DNA of 14,455 nucleotides from Candidatus Poseidonia sp. (lineage in GTDB: Archaea > Thermoplasmatota > Poseidoniia > Poseidoniales > Poseidoniaceae), in contig JALRLQ010000040.1 in NCBI GenBank assembly GCA_023254365.1, forward strand, positions 1 to 14,455. Direction: 5' to 3'. A program made the position numbers and the translations under genes. The notes under the pieces are model-generated. The model ran no database searches and was not told where the DNA came from. It was given only the letters and a program-made list of their open reading frames with translations. Below, piece after piece: positions 6,921-14,455 of the stretch (its first letter is position 1; each line of letters begins with the position of its first letter).

Positions 6921-9900
6921 ATGACGCTGACGACCGAAGACGGCAAAGCCTGCGAGGGCATCGAACAAGGACCGTTCGAACCCATCGCCGTCATCGGTGT
7001 AGGGGCGTTGATGCCCGACGCTCACGATATTGACGCCTTTTGGCAAAACGTGCTGGATGCCAAGGTCAGCATCAAACCTCTGCCAGAAGGCCGCTGGCCC
7101 GGCCCTGTTGACCATTTTTGGAAGGAAGGCGGCCCAGGCGCCCACACCGAGGGCTTCACCTACGCCAAAATCGGAGCGCTGGTGACCGATGCGGAATTCG
7201 ATTGGCGTCGTTGGCGACAACCTCCCGGGACCCTTCCGCAAATCGACCCCTGCCAGCAGTGGGCGGTAACGGTCTCAGCCGATGCCATCGAGCACGCTGG
7301 CTACGATGGCGAATCCAAGGACCTCGATCGCTCCCGAACCGGGGTGGTCTTCGCCAATGCTCTCGGTGGTGAAAACCGAAACATGTCCAACATTCGCGTG
7401 TGGTCCAACCACACCGCCGAACTGGCAAAGCAACACGGCCTGCCGGCCGACCAAGCCGACGCCTTCACGGCCTCTGTGCTCGAAGGCACGCCGCGAGTCG
7501 ACGAAGACACCATGCCGGGTGAGTTGGCCAACGTGGTGTCGGGGCGCGTGGCCAACCTGCTCGATTTGCAGGGGCCGAACCACGCCATGGATGCGGCGTG
7601 TGCGTCCTCCATGGCTGCGGTGCTCGATGCTTGCCGGCTGTTGCAGACCCGTCAAGTGGACGTCATGCTCGCGGGCGCTTCGGACCGAACCATGGACCCT
7701 GCTACGTTTGCAAAATTCTCAGCCATCGGCGCCCTTTCTCCAAGCCACTCCTCTCCGTTTGATGCTCGGGCGAACGGGTTCGTGATGGGCGAAGGAGCCG
7801 GCGTGTTGGTCCTGAAGCGATTGAGCGATGCTATTCGAGACGACGATGCCATCTTCAGCGTCATTCGAGGCGTGGGCGGCTCTTCCGACGGCCGAGGAAA
7901 AGGGATCACGGCGCCGAGCCAACGCGGGCAAATTCAAGCGATAGCACGGGCGTATGCCCAAGCGGGATACCCCGCATCAAGCGTTGAACTCGTCGAAGCC
8001 CACGGCACCTCCACCAAAGTGGGGGATGCAACGGAACTGTCCACCCTGTCCCGTCTCTGGACCGGCGTTGAGGGAACGGGCAAGGTGGCGGTTGGTTCCA
8101 TCAAATCACAAATCGGCCATCTCAAGGCGGCTGCGGGTATTGCTGGCATCATGAAGGCCGTGATGGCCCTGCACCACCGCACCATACCTCCCAGTGCCAA
8201 TTTCGAAACCCCCAATCCAACCGTGGATTGGAACAACATTCCGTTCTTTGTCCCAACACAGCCGCTCGATTGGCCTCGGCCAAGCGACCACCCAAGGCGT
8301 GCCGGTGTCTCTGCGTTTGGCTTCGGTGGGACCAATTTCCACCTGGCTCTCGAAGGATACGAACCCGACTACCACGCCCCGTTGGCCTCCCAATGGGACG
8401 CACGATGGCAAGCCTACAGCGGCCAATCCAGCGCCGCTGCACCGTCCATTTTCGATGGTGCGCTTGAGGCAACGATGACGCACGAGGCGCTCAAAGCCGT
8501 TGAGGGAGGCGTTCTGTTGCTTTCAGGAGATTCCTTGGAAGAGGTGGCGGCACAACTTGGGGCCTTGTCGTTCAGTGGCCCGTTGTTTGACGACGACCCG
8601 CGGGGGCGACGCCTCTCCGAAGCCTTGCAAACCGCCAGCGGTGCATTTGAGGCGACAGCCGCCGTTCGCTTGGCCGTGGTGGCCACGTCCTGGGCCGAAT
8701 TTTCCAAGCGCCAAACCCTGGCCGCCCAAGCCCTGGCTGACAAAGACAAGTGGGGGTTCCTGCAGGCTCAAGGGGTGCTGGTGACCGACCAGCCGGCCTT
8801 GCCAAGCGAAGCGAAAGCCGTCCACATGTACCCCGGCCAAGGCAGTCAATACGTGGGCATGACCGCGGATTTGGTTCAGCGCTTCACGGCCCCTGCAGAG
8901 GTGTGGGCGCAGGCAGACGAGACCATGATCGACGTACTCGACGGCGAAACGCTCTCCAGTTTCGTGCTCCGTTCCTCACTGACGGCTGAGGAATTGAAAG
9001 AGGCCGAGCACAAACTCAAGCAAACAGAATACACCCAGCCGGCCATGCTCACGGCCGATTTGGCCATCGAGCGAACGCTGCAAAGTTTCGGCCATCAACC
9101 CGACATGGTGGCTGGCCATTCGCTGGGCGAATACGCTGCCTTGATGTCGTCGGGCATCCTCGATATGGACGGTGCCCTGCGAGCAGCTGCCGCCCGTGGC
9201 ACGGAAATGGGCGCTGTGGAAATTGACGACAAAGGCCTCATGGCCAGCGTGACGGCTCCGTACGAAGAGGTGGAGGCCATTCTCGACGCCACCGATGGCT
9301 ATGTCATCGCCGCCAACAAAAACTCACCCAAGATGACGGTCATCGCCGGCGAGACAGCACCCGTGCGTGCCGCGATGGCGGCGTTTGAGGCGAAGGGGTT
9401 CAACTGCGTGGAATTGGCCACCTCGCACGCCTTCCACTCGCGTATCGTGGCGCCAGCAAACGAACCGCTGCGCCGCTTCCTGGAAGGCCTTGAGATTCGG
9501 TGGCCGTCGGTTCCTATCACGGCCAACGTTGACGGTATGTTCTATCCGATGAAGGGTGAGGATTCCAAGACCGATATCTTGGTCAAATTGGCTCCACAAA
9601 TGGCATCGTCCGTTGAGTGGACCAAACAGATTGAGACCATGTACGAGGCTGGAGGGCGCCTCTTTGTCGAAGTTGGTCCGAAGCGAGCCCTCACGATGTT
9701 TGCGATGCAGATTCTCGAAGGCCGCCCGCACGTGCCGGTGATGACGAACCATCCCAAGCAAGGCGGCGTTGCCAGCCTGTTCACCGCCATCGGTGCGATG
9801 GCCATCGCCGGTCGGCCGCCTGCTTGGCCTGCCTTGGATTCGCCTGCACTGCAGGACGGGTTCAAAGCCGGTCCCATCGAGGCTCGCATGGCTTCATCCC

Positions 9901-12900
9901 TCAGCGCTTCCTCCACCAGCGCAGAATTGGAGGCTTTGCGTGTCCGTGCTCGCCCCCTGCCCGGAAGCGGCGCTAGTGTCCCTTCGGCTCCACCAACCTC
10001 CGTGGTTCATGTTGCCAACATGGACGACGAGTACGCGCGGGAACGTTCCATCCGGGCGTATGTCGGCGACCGTGTGGCCAAGTTCAGCGGCTATCCTGCC
10101 TCCTTCTGTCACGGCAACGTGGCCTTGGTGGAAGGCTTGGGCCTCACGTCAGCTCAGGTGCAACAGGTGGTGGCGACCATCGCCTCGGAATCGACCACCG
10201 ACCCGGAATTCGACGGGGCGTCGGCCGTGACGGCCGGCGATCTCACTCGCTGGGTACGCGAGCCACCAGCAACCTGGAGGCCGATGGCCACGGTCACCGC
10301 TCCCCCCTCGCTCAAGGCGGTTGCCGTGCAGACCGTATCTGCGCTCCAGCCCACCTCAACGCGCGATGTTGACCCGTACGTGGTCACGGGTATTTCCTTG
10401 GGATTGCCGGGCATGGAACGGGTGTTCTCGGAGGACGCCTTTGAGAAGTTGGTGCGTGGAGAAACGTGCATCAGCGAGGTTTCGGATGAATACAAGCAAC
10501 GTTTGCTGGACAAGAACATCGTTCGTCTCATCAAAGGCCGTGACGGTTCGGTGAACATGGACCAAGCCACGGTGTTTGGTGACATTCCACAACTGGCCGG
10601 TCTCAAGGGCGCCTTTGACTTGGCTGAGGAATTCGGCATCGATCCAAAAGCCATCGTGGCATGGGACATCAGCACACAGTTGGCGGTTGCTGCCGGATTG
10701 CTGGCGTTGCGCGACGCCGGCATCCCCCTCACGCCCGTTGAGCAGGTGGGCAAAGGCGGCCTGCGCCTGATTCGAAACTGGCAGGTGCCGCAGATGCAAC
10801 GCGAACGCACCGGTATCGTGTTTTCCTCCTGTTTCCCCGGTTTGCAAATGGCGTCCAAGCACGCCAAGAACAACGGCGATGACGGTGAGGGACGGTTTGA
10901 CCGTCGCTACCTGTTCCAAACCCTCAACATGGGCCACTCTCAATTTGCCCAATACACGGGCATCCGGGGACCAAACACCACCATCAACCTCGCCTGCGCC
11001 TCGGCCACGGCAGCGTTCGGCGTTGCCGAGGATTGGTTGGACGCCGGTCGAGTGGACCGTGTGGTCATCATCAGCGGTGACGACGTGACCGGCGATGACC
11101 TCTGGGAATGGATTGCCGGCGGCTTTGCAGCCTCGGGTGCAGCCGCCACGAGCAACGTGGTTGAGGAAACGGCATTGCCCTTTGACCGTCGTCGTAACGG
11201 CCTGATTTTGGGCATGGGTGCGGCGGCCTTTGTCGTCGAGCGCCACTCCGAAGCAGAACAGCGAGGCGTGCAACCCATCGCCGAGTTCTTGGGTTCAACC
11301 ACCGCCAACTCAGCCTACCACGGCACACGGCTCGATGTGGAACACGTGGGTGCCGTGGTCAACGGGTTCATCACCGACATGGAACAACGATGGGGCCTTA
11401 ACCGTCACGAGATGGCCCCTGACACCGTCTTTTTCTCCCACGAGACCTACACGCCAGCCCGTGGAGGTTCCGCCCAGTCCGAAGTGAGGGCCTTGCGTGA
11501 GACCTTTGGTGAATCAACCAACAAGTTGGTCATCGCCAACACGAAAGGCTTCACCGGCCATCCAATGGCGGTGGGCATCGAAGACGCCAGCATGTTTTAC
11601 GGCTTGCTGACGGGTCGTATCCCACCGATTGCCAACCACAAAGAGAAGGACCCAGAGCTCGGCGATCTCAACCTCTCGACGGGAGGAGACTACCCCGAAA
11701 TCAAGTACGGTCTCCGCTTTGCGGCAGGGTTTGGCTCGCAAATTGCGCTCTCGCTCATGAAGAAATGGCCGGTTGAGGGCGACCGTATCAACGGGGCAAA
11801 ACTCCTCGCTTGGGCACGCACGCTGGCAGGTACGGACGACGTGGTGATGCGAATTCTGCAAAACAAACTGGTCGCTTACGTCAACGGCGACGACAACCTC
11901 CACGGCGGGGTACAAGGCGATGCTTGGCCACCAACCCAAGAATGGGAAGGCCAACCCTCCGTGGTCGAACAGCCCGCTCCCAAGGCGGTTGAGCCGCCCG
12001 CACAACCCGCTCCCGCTGAGGTGGCACCGGCACCAACGCCTGCACCACCAGCGGCCCCTGTCGCAACTCCCGCCGTCGAAGCCAGTGGAGATACGGTGGC
12101 CACGGTGATCGACGTTGTGGTTCATCACACGGGGTATCCCGCTGATTTCGTTGAGTTGGACCAAGACCTGGAAGGCGAGTTGGGCATTGACACCGTCAAG
12201 CAAGCCGAAATCATGGCCGACATCCGAGAACGTTTCGGCTTGCCGGTGGACGAGGACTTCGTCCTTGCCGACTATCCCACCTTGAATCACATGATCGGCT
12301 ACATTCAGCGCATGACCGGAGGTGCCCCCGCTGCCGCCCCGCCCGCCCCGGCCCCCGCACCTTCCGAGCCCGCCCAAGTTGCGACCCCCGCACCCGCACC
12401 GGTCGTTGCACCAGCAGCGGCTGCGCCTGCTGTTGTCGATGACGCGGCCATGACCGAAACGGTGGTCGCCGTGGTTGTTCAGCACACTGGATACCCTGCT
12501 GATTTCATTGAACTCGACCAAGATTTGGAAGGTGAGTTGGGCATTGACACCGTCAAGCAAGCCGAGATCATGGCGGACATTCGAGATCGATTTTCACTCC
12601 CCATTGACGAGGACTTTGTTCTCGCCGACCACCCCACGCTGAACCACATGATCGGCTACATTCAGCGCATGCAGGGTGGCGGAGCAGCGACGCCTGCAGC
12701 GGCACCAGCACCAACGCCCCAAGCCGTCACGCCTCCATCGCCACCTGTAACCGCATCGCCCGCTCCCTCTCCGCCAGCACCAACCGGGCCCAGACCCGAC
12801 ATTGAGTCGGTGCTGGTCGAGGTGGTCGTCAGCCACACAGGCTATCCTCCGGATTTCATTGAGATGGACCAAGATTTGGAAGGTGAATTGGGCATTGATA

Positions 12901-14455
12901 CCGTGAAACAGGCTGAAATCATGGCAGAAATCAGGGACCGCTTCGCTCTGCCTGTGGACGAGGACTTCGTTCTCGCCGACCATCCTACACTGAACCACTT
13001 CACAGCCTACATCGTCAAAATGACCGGTGATGCGACCCCGCCAGCCGAGGCATCGTCATCGGTCAGTGAAGCGCCGACCTCTTCGGCTCCTTTGGATTCG
13101 GCCCCCTCCTCGTTCCAAGCCGGTACGCGCCGGTGGCAAGTTGAGATTGAGGCATGCCCTGGCGTACCCGCTTCGCTTGAGGTGAAGGGCACCGTCGTGG
13201 TGTCCGATGACGGCTGGGGCATCGCTGAAGCCTTCTGTCAACGCATGGAAGCACGCGGTTTGGAGGCGGTTCGAATCGGCTTCGAAACCCGAATTCGAGA
13301 CCCCTCGTCCATGGACGAAAACGGTCGAACCGTTTACCGTGCCGACCCCGAGCAACCCGAGCATCTTCAGTGGATTGCTCAACAACTTGGTTCCTCAAGC
13401 ATCGCTGGCATGGTTCACATGGCACCGATGAAACTCGCCTCAGAACAATGGGAAGAGGACACCTATCCTTCTTCGCAAATCGCCCTTGCGGCCCACGGTT
13501 GGTTCGGTCTGCTGAAGGAGTTGAGCCCGTTGATGTCCACCGAGGCTCCAGGATTCATCGCTTCCGTGACCGCCCTTGACGGTCGTCACGGCAACATTGG
13601 TGACCGCTTCAACGCCGTGCAATGTGCGGCAAGCGGTGTGACCAAATCCTTCGCCTTTGAACGAACGGACCTCCGTTGCCGGGCCCTCGATCTGCATCCA
13701 GAGCATGTGTTTGACGAGGCATCTGCGGCCGCCATGGTCGAAGCGGATATCTTTGGCTTGGCCGGCGAGGTCGAAATCGGTCTTGACCGAGACGGGCGAC
13801 GATGGGCTCTGGTTGCCTTTGCCGAGGATGTGGTCGAAGAGACCCAGCCATTGACGGCGGAGGACACTTGGCTGGTTTCCGGCGGTGGGTCGGGCGTGAC
13901 CGCTGCCTCCGTCATCGGCGTGGCCAAGGCTTCGCCAAAGGCTGGCGCTCACTTTGTTTTGCTCGGGCGCTCAACACTCGTCGAGTCGACCTCTTCGTGG
14001 ATTGATTGGGATGAGGCTCAACTCGACCAAGAAAAGAACGAACTTCGCCAGCGGCTCATCGAAGCCAGCGAGAGTGGAAAGGTCACCATGGTGGAATGGA
14101 ACAACGCGTGGCAGCGATTCACTCGAAGCCGGGACGTGTACCTCACCCTCAGCGCCATCGAAGCCACCGGCAACCACGCCTCCTACCATTCTGTTGATGT
14201 CATGGACCACGAGGGCCTGGCGACGTTGGGGGCGTCACTCGGACGACCCATCACGGGCATTGTTCACGGAGCGGGCTTGGAGGATTCCAAGCTGGTGGGC
14301 GACAAAGGCTACGACGTGTTTGACCGTGTGGTTCGTGTCAAAGTGGACGGCTGGCGAGCCTTGCTGGGAGCCGTTCGCGCGTCTGGACGAGAGAACCCAA
14401 CCTTTGCATGCTGTTTCACCAGCGTTGCGGGTCGCTTTGGGAACGGTGGACAAAC
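6921..14455 (+). CDS. PUFA-synthase-like type I iterative polyketide/fatty-acid megasynthase (3' end outside window)
   Basis: ATG at 6921 with GAGGTGA at 6910-6916; open without a stop to the window end (2511 complete codons). Domain order by residue: KS1 about 21-480, AT about 632-934, ACP-like about 1043-1115, KS2 about 1151-1617, Pro/Ala-rich linker, ACP1 about 1724-1799, ACP2 about 1840-1917, ACP3 about 1961-2036, KR about 2065 onward. The (E)LGID-x-(V/I)K ACP signature in tandem and the long KR with an N-terminal structural half are typical of PfaA-like PUFA and secondary-lipid synthases. Canonical PfaA is KS-AT-ACPn-KR; a second full KS between the AT and the ACPs is not. Predicted role: malonyl-CoA-dependent chain building on tethered ACPs with keto reduction, partnered by the adjacent FabI. 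No dehydratase is seen before the edge. Product unknown. Confidence 0.92.
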   Translation, partial: MTLTTEDGKACEGIEQGPFEPIAVIGVGALMPDAHDIDAFWQNVLDAKVSIKPLPEGRWPGPVDHFWKEGGPGAHTEGFTYAKIGALVTDAEFDWRRWRQPPGTLPQIDPCQQWAVTVSADAIEHAGYDGESKDLDRSRTGVVFANALGGENRNMSNIRVWSNHTAELAKQHGLPADQADAFTASVLEGTPRVDEDTMPGELANVVSGRVANLLDLQGPNHAMDAACASSMAAVLDACRLLQTRQVDVMLAGASDRTMDPATFAKFSAIGALSPSHSSPFDARANGFVMGEGAGVLVLKRLSDAIRDDDAIFSVIRGVGGSSDGRGKGITAPSQRGQIQAIARAYAQAGYPASSVELVEAHGTSTKVGDATELSTLSRLWTGVEGTGKVAVGSIKSQIGHLKAAAGIAGIMKAVMALHHRTIPPSANFETPNPTVDWNNIPFFVPTQPLDWPRPSDHPRRAGVSAFGFGGTNFHLALEGYEPDYHAPLASQWDARWQAYSGQSSAAAPSIFDGALEATMTHEALKAVEGGVLLLSGDSLEEVAAQLGALSFSGPLFDDDPRGRRLSEALQTASGAFEATAAVRLAVVATSWAEFSKRQTLAAQALADKDKWGFLQAQGVLVTDQPALPSEAKAVHMYPGQGSQYVGMTADLVQRFTAPAEVWAQADETMIDVLDGETLSSFVLRSSLTAEELKEAEHKLKQTEYTQPAMLTADLAIERTLQSFGHQPDMVAGHSLGEYAALMSSGILDMDGALRAAAARGTEMGAVEIDDKGLMASVTAPYEEVEAILDATDGYVIAANKNSPKMTVIAGETAPVRAAMAAFEAKGFNCVELATSHAFHSRIVAPANEPLRRFLEGLEIRWPSVPITANVDGMFYPMKGEDSKTDILVKLAPQMASSVEWTKQIETMYEAGGRLFVEVGPKRALTMFAMQILEGRPHVPVMTNHPKQGGVASLFTAIGAMAIAGRPPAWPALDSPALQDGFKAGPIEARMASSLSASSTSAELEALRVRARPLPGSGASVPSAPPTSVVHVANMDDEYARERSIRAYVGDRVAKFSGYPASFCHGNVALVEGLGLTSAQVQQVVATIASESTTDPEFDGASAVTAGDLTRWVREPPATWRPMATVTAPPSLKAVAVQTVSALQPTSTRDVDPYVVTGISLGLPGMERVFSEDAFEKLVRGETCISEVSDEYKQRLLDKNIVRLIKGRDGSVNMDQATVFGDIPQLAGLKGAFDLAEEFGIDPKAIVAWDISTQLAVAAGLLALRDAGIPLTPVEQVGKGGLRLIRNWQVPQMQRERTGIVFSSCFPGLQMASKHAKNNGDDGEGRFDRRYLFQTLNMGHSQFAQYTGIRGPNTTINLACASATAAFGVAEDWLDAGRVDRVVIISGDDVTGDDLWEWIAGGFAASGAAATSNVVEETALPFDRRRNGLILGMGAAAFVVERHSEAEQRGVQPIAEFLGSTTANSAYHGTRLDVEHVGAVVNGFITDMEQRWGLNRHEMAPDTVFFSHETYTPARGGSAQSEVRALRETFGESTNKLVIANTKGFTGHPMAVGIEDASMFYGLLTGRIPPIANHKEKDPELGDLNLSTGGDYPEIKYGLRFAAGFGSQIALSLMKKWPVEGDRINGAKLLAWARTLAGTDDVVMRILQNKLVAYVNGDDNLHGGVQGDAWPPTQEWEGQPSVVEQPAPKAVEPPAQPAPAEVAPAPTPAPPAAPVATPAVEASGDTVATVIDVVVHHTGYPADFVELDQDLEGELGIDTVKQAEIMADIRERFGLPVDEDFVLADYPTLNHMIGYIQRMTGGAPAAAPPAPAPAPSEPAQVATPAPAPVVAPAAAAPAVVDDAAMTETVVAVVVQHTGYPADFIELDQDLEGELGIDTVKQAEIMADIRDRFSLPIDEDFVLADHPTLNHMIGYIQRMQGGGAATPAAAPAPTPQAVTPPSPPVTASPAPSPPAPTGPRPDIESVLVEVVVSHTGYPPDFIEMDQDLEGELGIDTVKQAEIMAEIRDRFALPVDEDFVLADHPTLNHFTAYIVKMTGDATPPAEASSSVSEAPTSSAPLDSAPSSFQAGTRRWQVEIEACPGVPASLEVKGTVVVSDDGWGIAEAFCQRMEARGLEAVRIGFETRIRDPSSMDENGRTVYRADPEQPEHLQWIAQQLGSSSIAGMVHMAPMKLASEQWEEDTYPSSQIALAAHGWFGLLKELSPLMSTEAPGFIASVTALDGRHGNIGDRFNAVQCAASGVTKSFAFERTDLRCRALDLHPEHVFDEASAAAMVEADIFGLAGEVEIGLDRDGRRWALVAFAEDVVEETQPLTAEDTWLVSGGGSGVTAASVIGVAKASPKAGAHFVLLGRSTLVESTSSWIDWDEAQLDQEKNELRQRLIEASESGKVTMVEWNNAWQRFTRSRDVYLTLSAIEATGNHASYHSVDVMDHEGLATLGASLGRPITGIVHGAGLEDSKLVGDKGYDVFDRVVRVKVDGWRALLGAVRASGRENPTFACCFTSVAGRFGNGGQ
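6981..8361 (+). other. Domain: ketosynthase KS1
   Basis: Complete beta-ketoacyl synthase with the catalytic triad intact: nucleophile Cys227 in DAACASSM, His361 in EAHGTSTKVGD, and Lys395/His400 in GSIKSQIGHLKAAAG. It starts with PIAVIGVGALMPDA and ends with FGFGGTNFHLALEGY. This is the condensing domain expected at the front of a type I synthase. Confidence 0.93.
8817..9723 (+). other. Domain: acyltransferase, malonyl-CoA type
   Basis: MYPGQGSQYVGM opens the domain, Ser734 is the nucleophile in AGHSLGEYAAL, and SHAFHS (His836-His839) carries the HAFH motif linked in PKS acyltransferases to malonyl-CoA rather than methylmalonyl-CoA (YASH). EVGPKRALT closes it. Substrate assignment is by motif only. 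Confidence 0.88.
10047..10265 (+). other. Cryptic ACP-like domain between AT and KS2
   Basis: Residues about 1043-1115 align with the downstream ACPs: SGYPASF matches TGYPADF, and exactly 25 residues then run to the end of helix 2 in both without a gap. VEGLGLTSAQVQQVVATI sits opposite EGELGIDTVKQAEIMADI, so Ser1077 lies at the phosphopantetheine position. The usual preceding Asp is Thr. Later, DPEF matches DEDF. It could be a fourth working carrier, or a relic. Confidence 0.5.
10371..11772 (+). other. Domain: second ketosynthase KS2
   Basis: A full thiolase-fold condensing domain: DPYVVTGISLGLPG, nucleophile Cys1359 in NLACASATAAFG, a second-motif His1507 in SHETYTPARGG (HET in place of the usual HGT), and Lys1542/His1547 in NTKGFTGHPMAVG. 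The Cys-His-His set is kept, so it need not be a chain-length-factor type pseudo-KS. It is clearly diverged from KS1 and carries an extra insert (about residues 1180-1290). Confidence 0.85.
12090..13029 (+). repeat. Tandem array of three ACP domains with Pro/Ala-rich linkers
   Basis: Three near-identical units of 117-119 codons: carrier-site codons start at 12192 (Thr1758), 12549 (Thr1877) and 12900 (Thr1994). Each contains HTGYP(A/P)DF, DQDLEGELGIDTVKQAEIMA and DEDFVLAD(Y/H)PTLNH. Units 1 and 2 are also very similar in DNA, unit 3 less so. Linkers of Ala/Pro separate them, and a longer one (about 11950-12085) precedes the array. Tandem ACPs in PUFA synthases raise flux. All three have Thr where Ser normally carries the 4'-phosphopantetheine arm. 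Confidence 0.88.
13113..14455 (+). other. Domain: ketoreductase (PfaA-like, truncated by window end)
   Basis: An N-terminal degenerate SDR-like half (GTVVVSDDGWGIAEAF, GMVHMAPM, TALDGRHGN) is followed by the NADPH-binding half: LVSGGGSGVTAAS (Gly2321 on), FVLLGRS, a helical insert, YHSVDVMD, GIVHGAGLEDS and FTSVAGRFGNGGQT with the catalytic Ser2501. The Tyr of the active site should come just after the last base. The two-half layout matches the KR domains of PUFA and fungal-FAS-like synthases. Confidence 0.85.

Noticed and set aside
10356..11273. 305-aa minus-strand open frame
   Set aside because: Antisense to the intact KS2 domain with conserved active-site motifs.
11514..12560. 348-aa open frame on the minus strand across KS2 and the ACP array
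   Set aside because: Antisense shadow of conserved KS2 and ACP coding sequence; its internal repeats merely mirror the ACP repeats.
6921..14455. Modular assembly-line PKS
   Set aside because: Tandem LGID-x-K ACPs, a single AT and the split-type KR point to an iterative PUFA/secondary-lipid synthase instead of a module of a modular PKS.

Overview
The window looks like a stretch of archaeal chromosome, most plausibly a marine euryarchaeon of the Marine Group II (Poseidoniales) type. The archaeal signals are a two-repeat TATA-box-binding-protein-like gene (3410-3952) and a TatD-related metal hydrolase of the archaeal COG1831 type (3962-4837). Two secreted, C-terminally anchored membrane proteins with acidic tails fit that setting. 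The Marine Group II placement is inference from protein style. All genes lie on the + strand, are tightly packed, and mostly have Shine-Dalgarno-like GAGG/GGAG sequences.

Layout: 1-2592 is the 3' part of a large exported beta-rich surface protein with one C-terminal membrane segment. 2602-4837 is a compact run of three genes (unrecognised 268-aa protein, divergent TBP-like protein, TatD-like hydrolase) separated by 1-9 nt. 4913-5998 encodes a second signal-peptide/single-anchor surface protein. After a 121-nt gap carrying a perfect 7-bp inverted repeat, 6120-6911 encodes a convincing FabI enoyl-ACP reductase. Nine nt later, 6921-14455 begins a giant multidomain synthase that runs off the right edge (more than 2500 residues seen).

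The giant protein reads KS1 - malonyl-type AT - cryptic ACP-like domain - KS2 - ACP - ACP - ACP - KR. It most resembles PUFA-synthase/PfaA-like secondary-lipid synthases, but has a second complete ketosynthase between the AT and the ACP array. All three obvious ACPs carry Thr where the phosphopantetheine-bearing Ser is expected, while the cryptic fourth ACP-like domain has Ser there. FabI and the synthase form an apparent operon that would supply condensation, malonyl loading, keto reduction and enoyl reduction. A dehydratase, the catalytic Tyr of the KR and a phosphopantetheinyl transferase are not in the window and may lie downstream. Because archaeal membranes are isoprenoid-based, a FabI plus iterative acyl/polyketide megasynthase in an archaeal context is the main discovery here.
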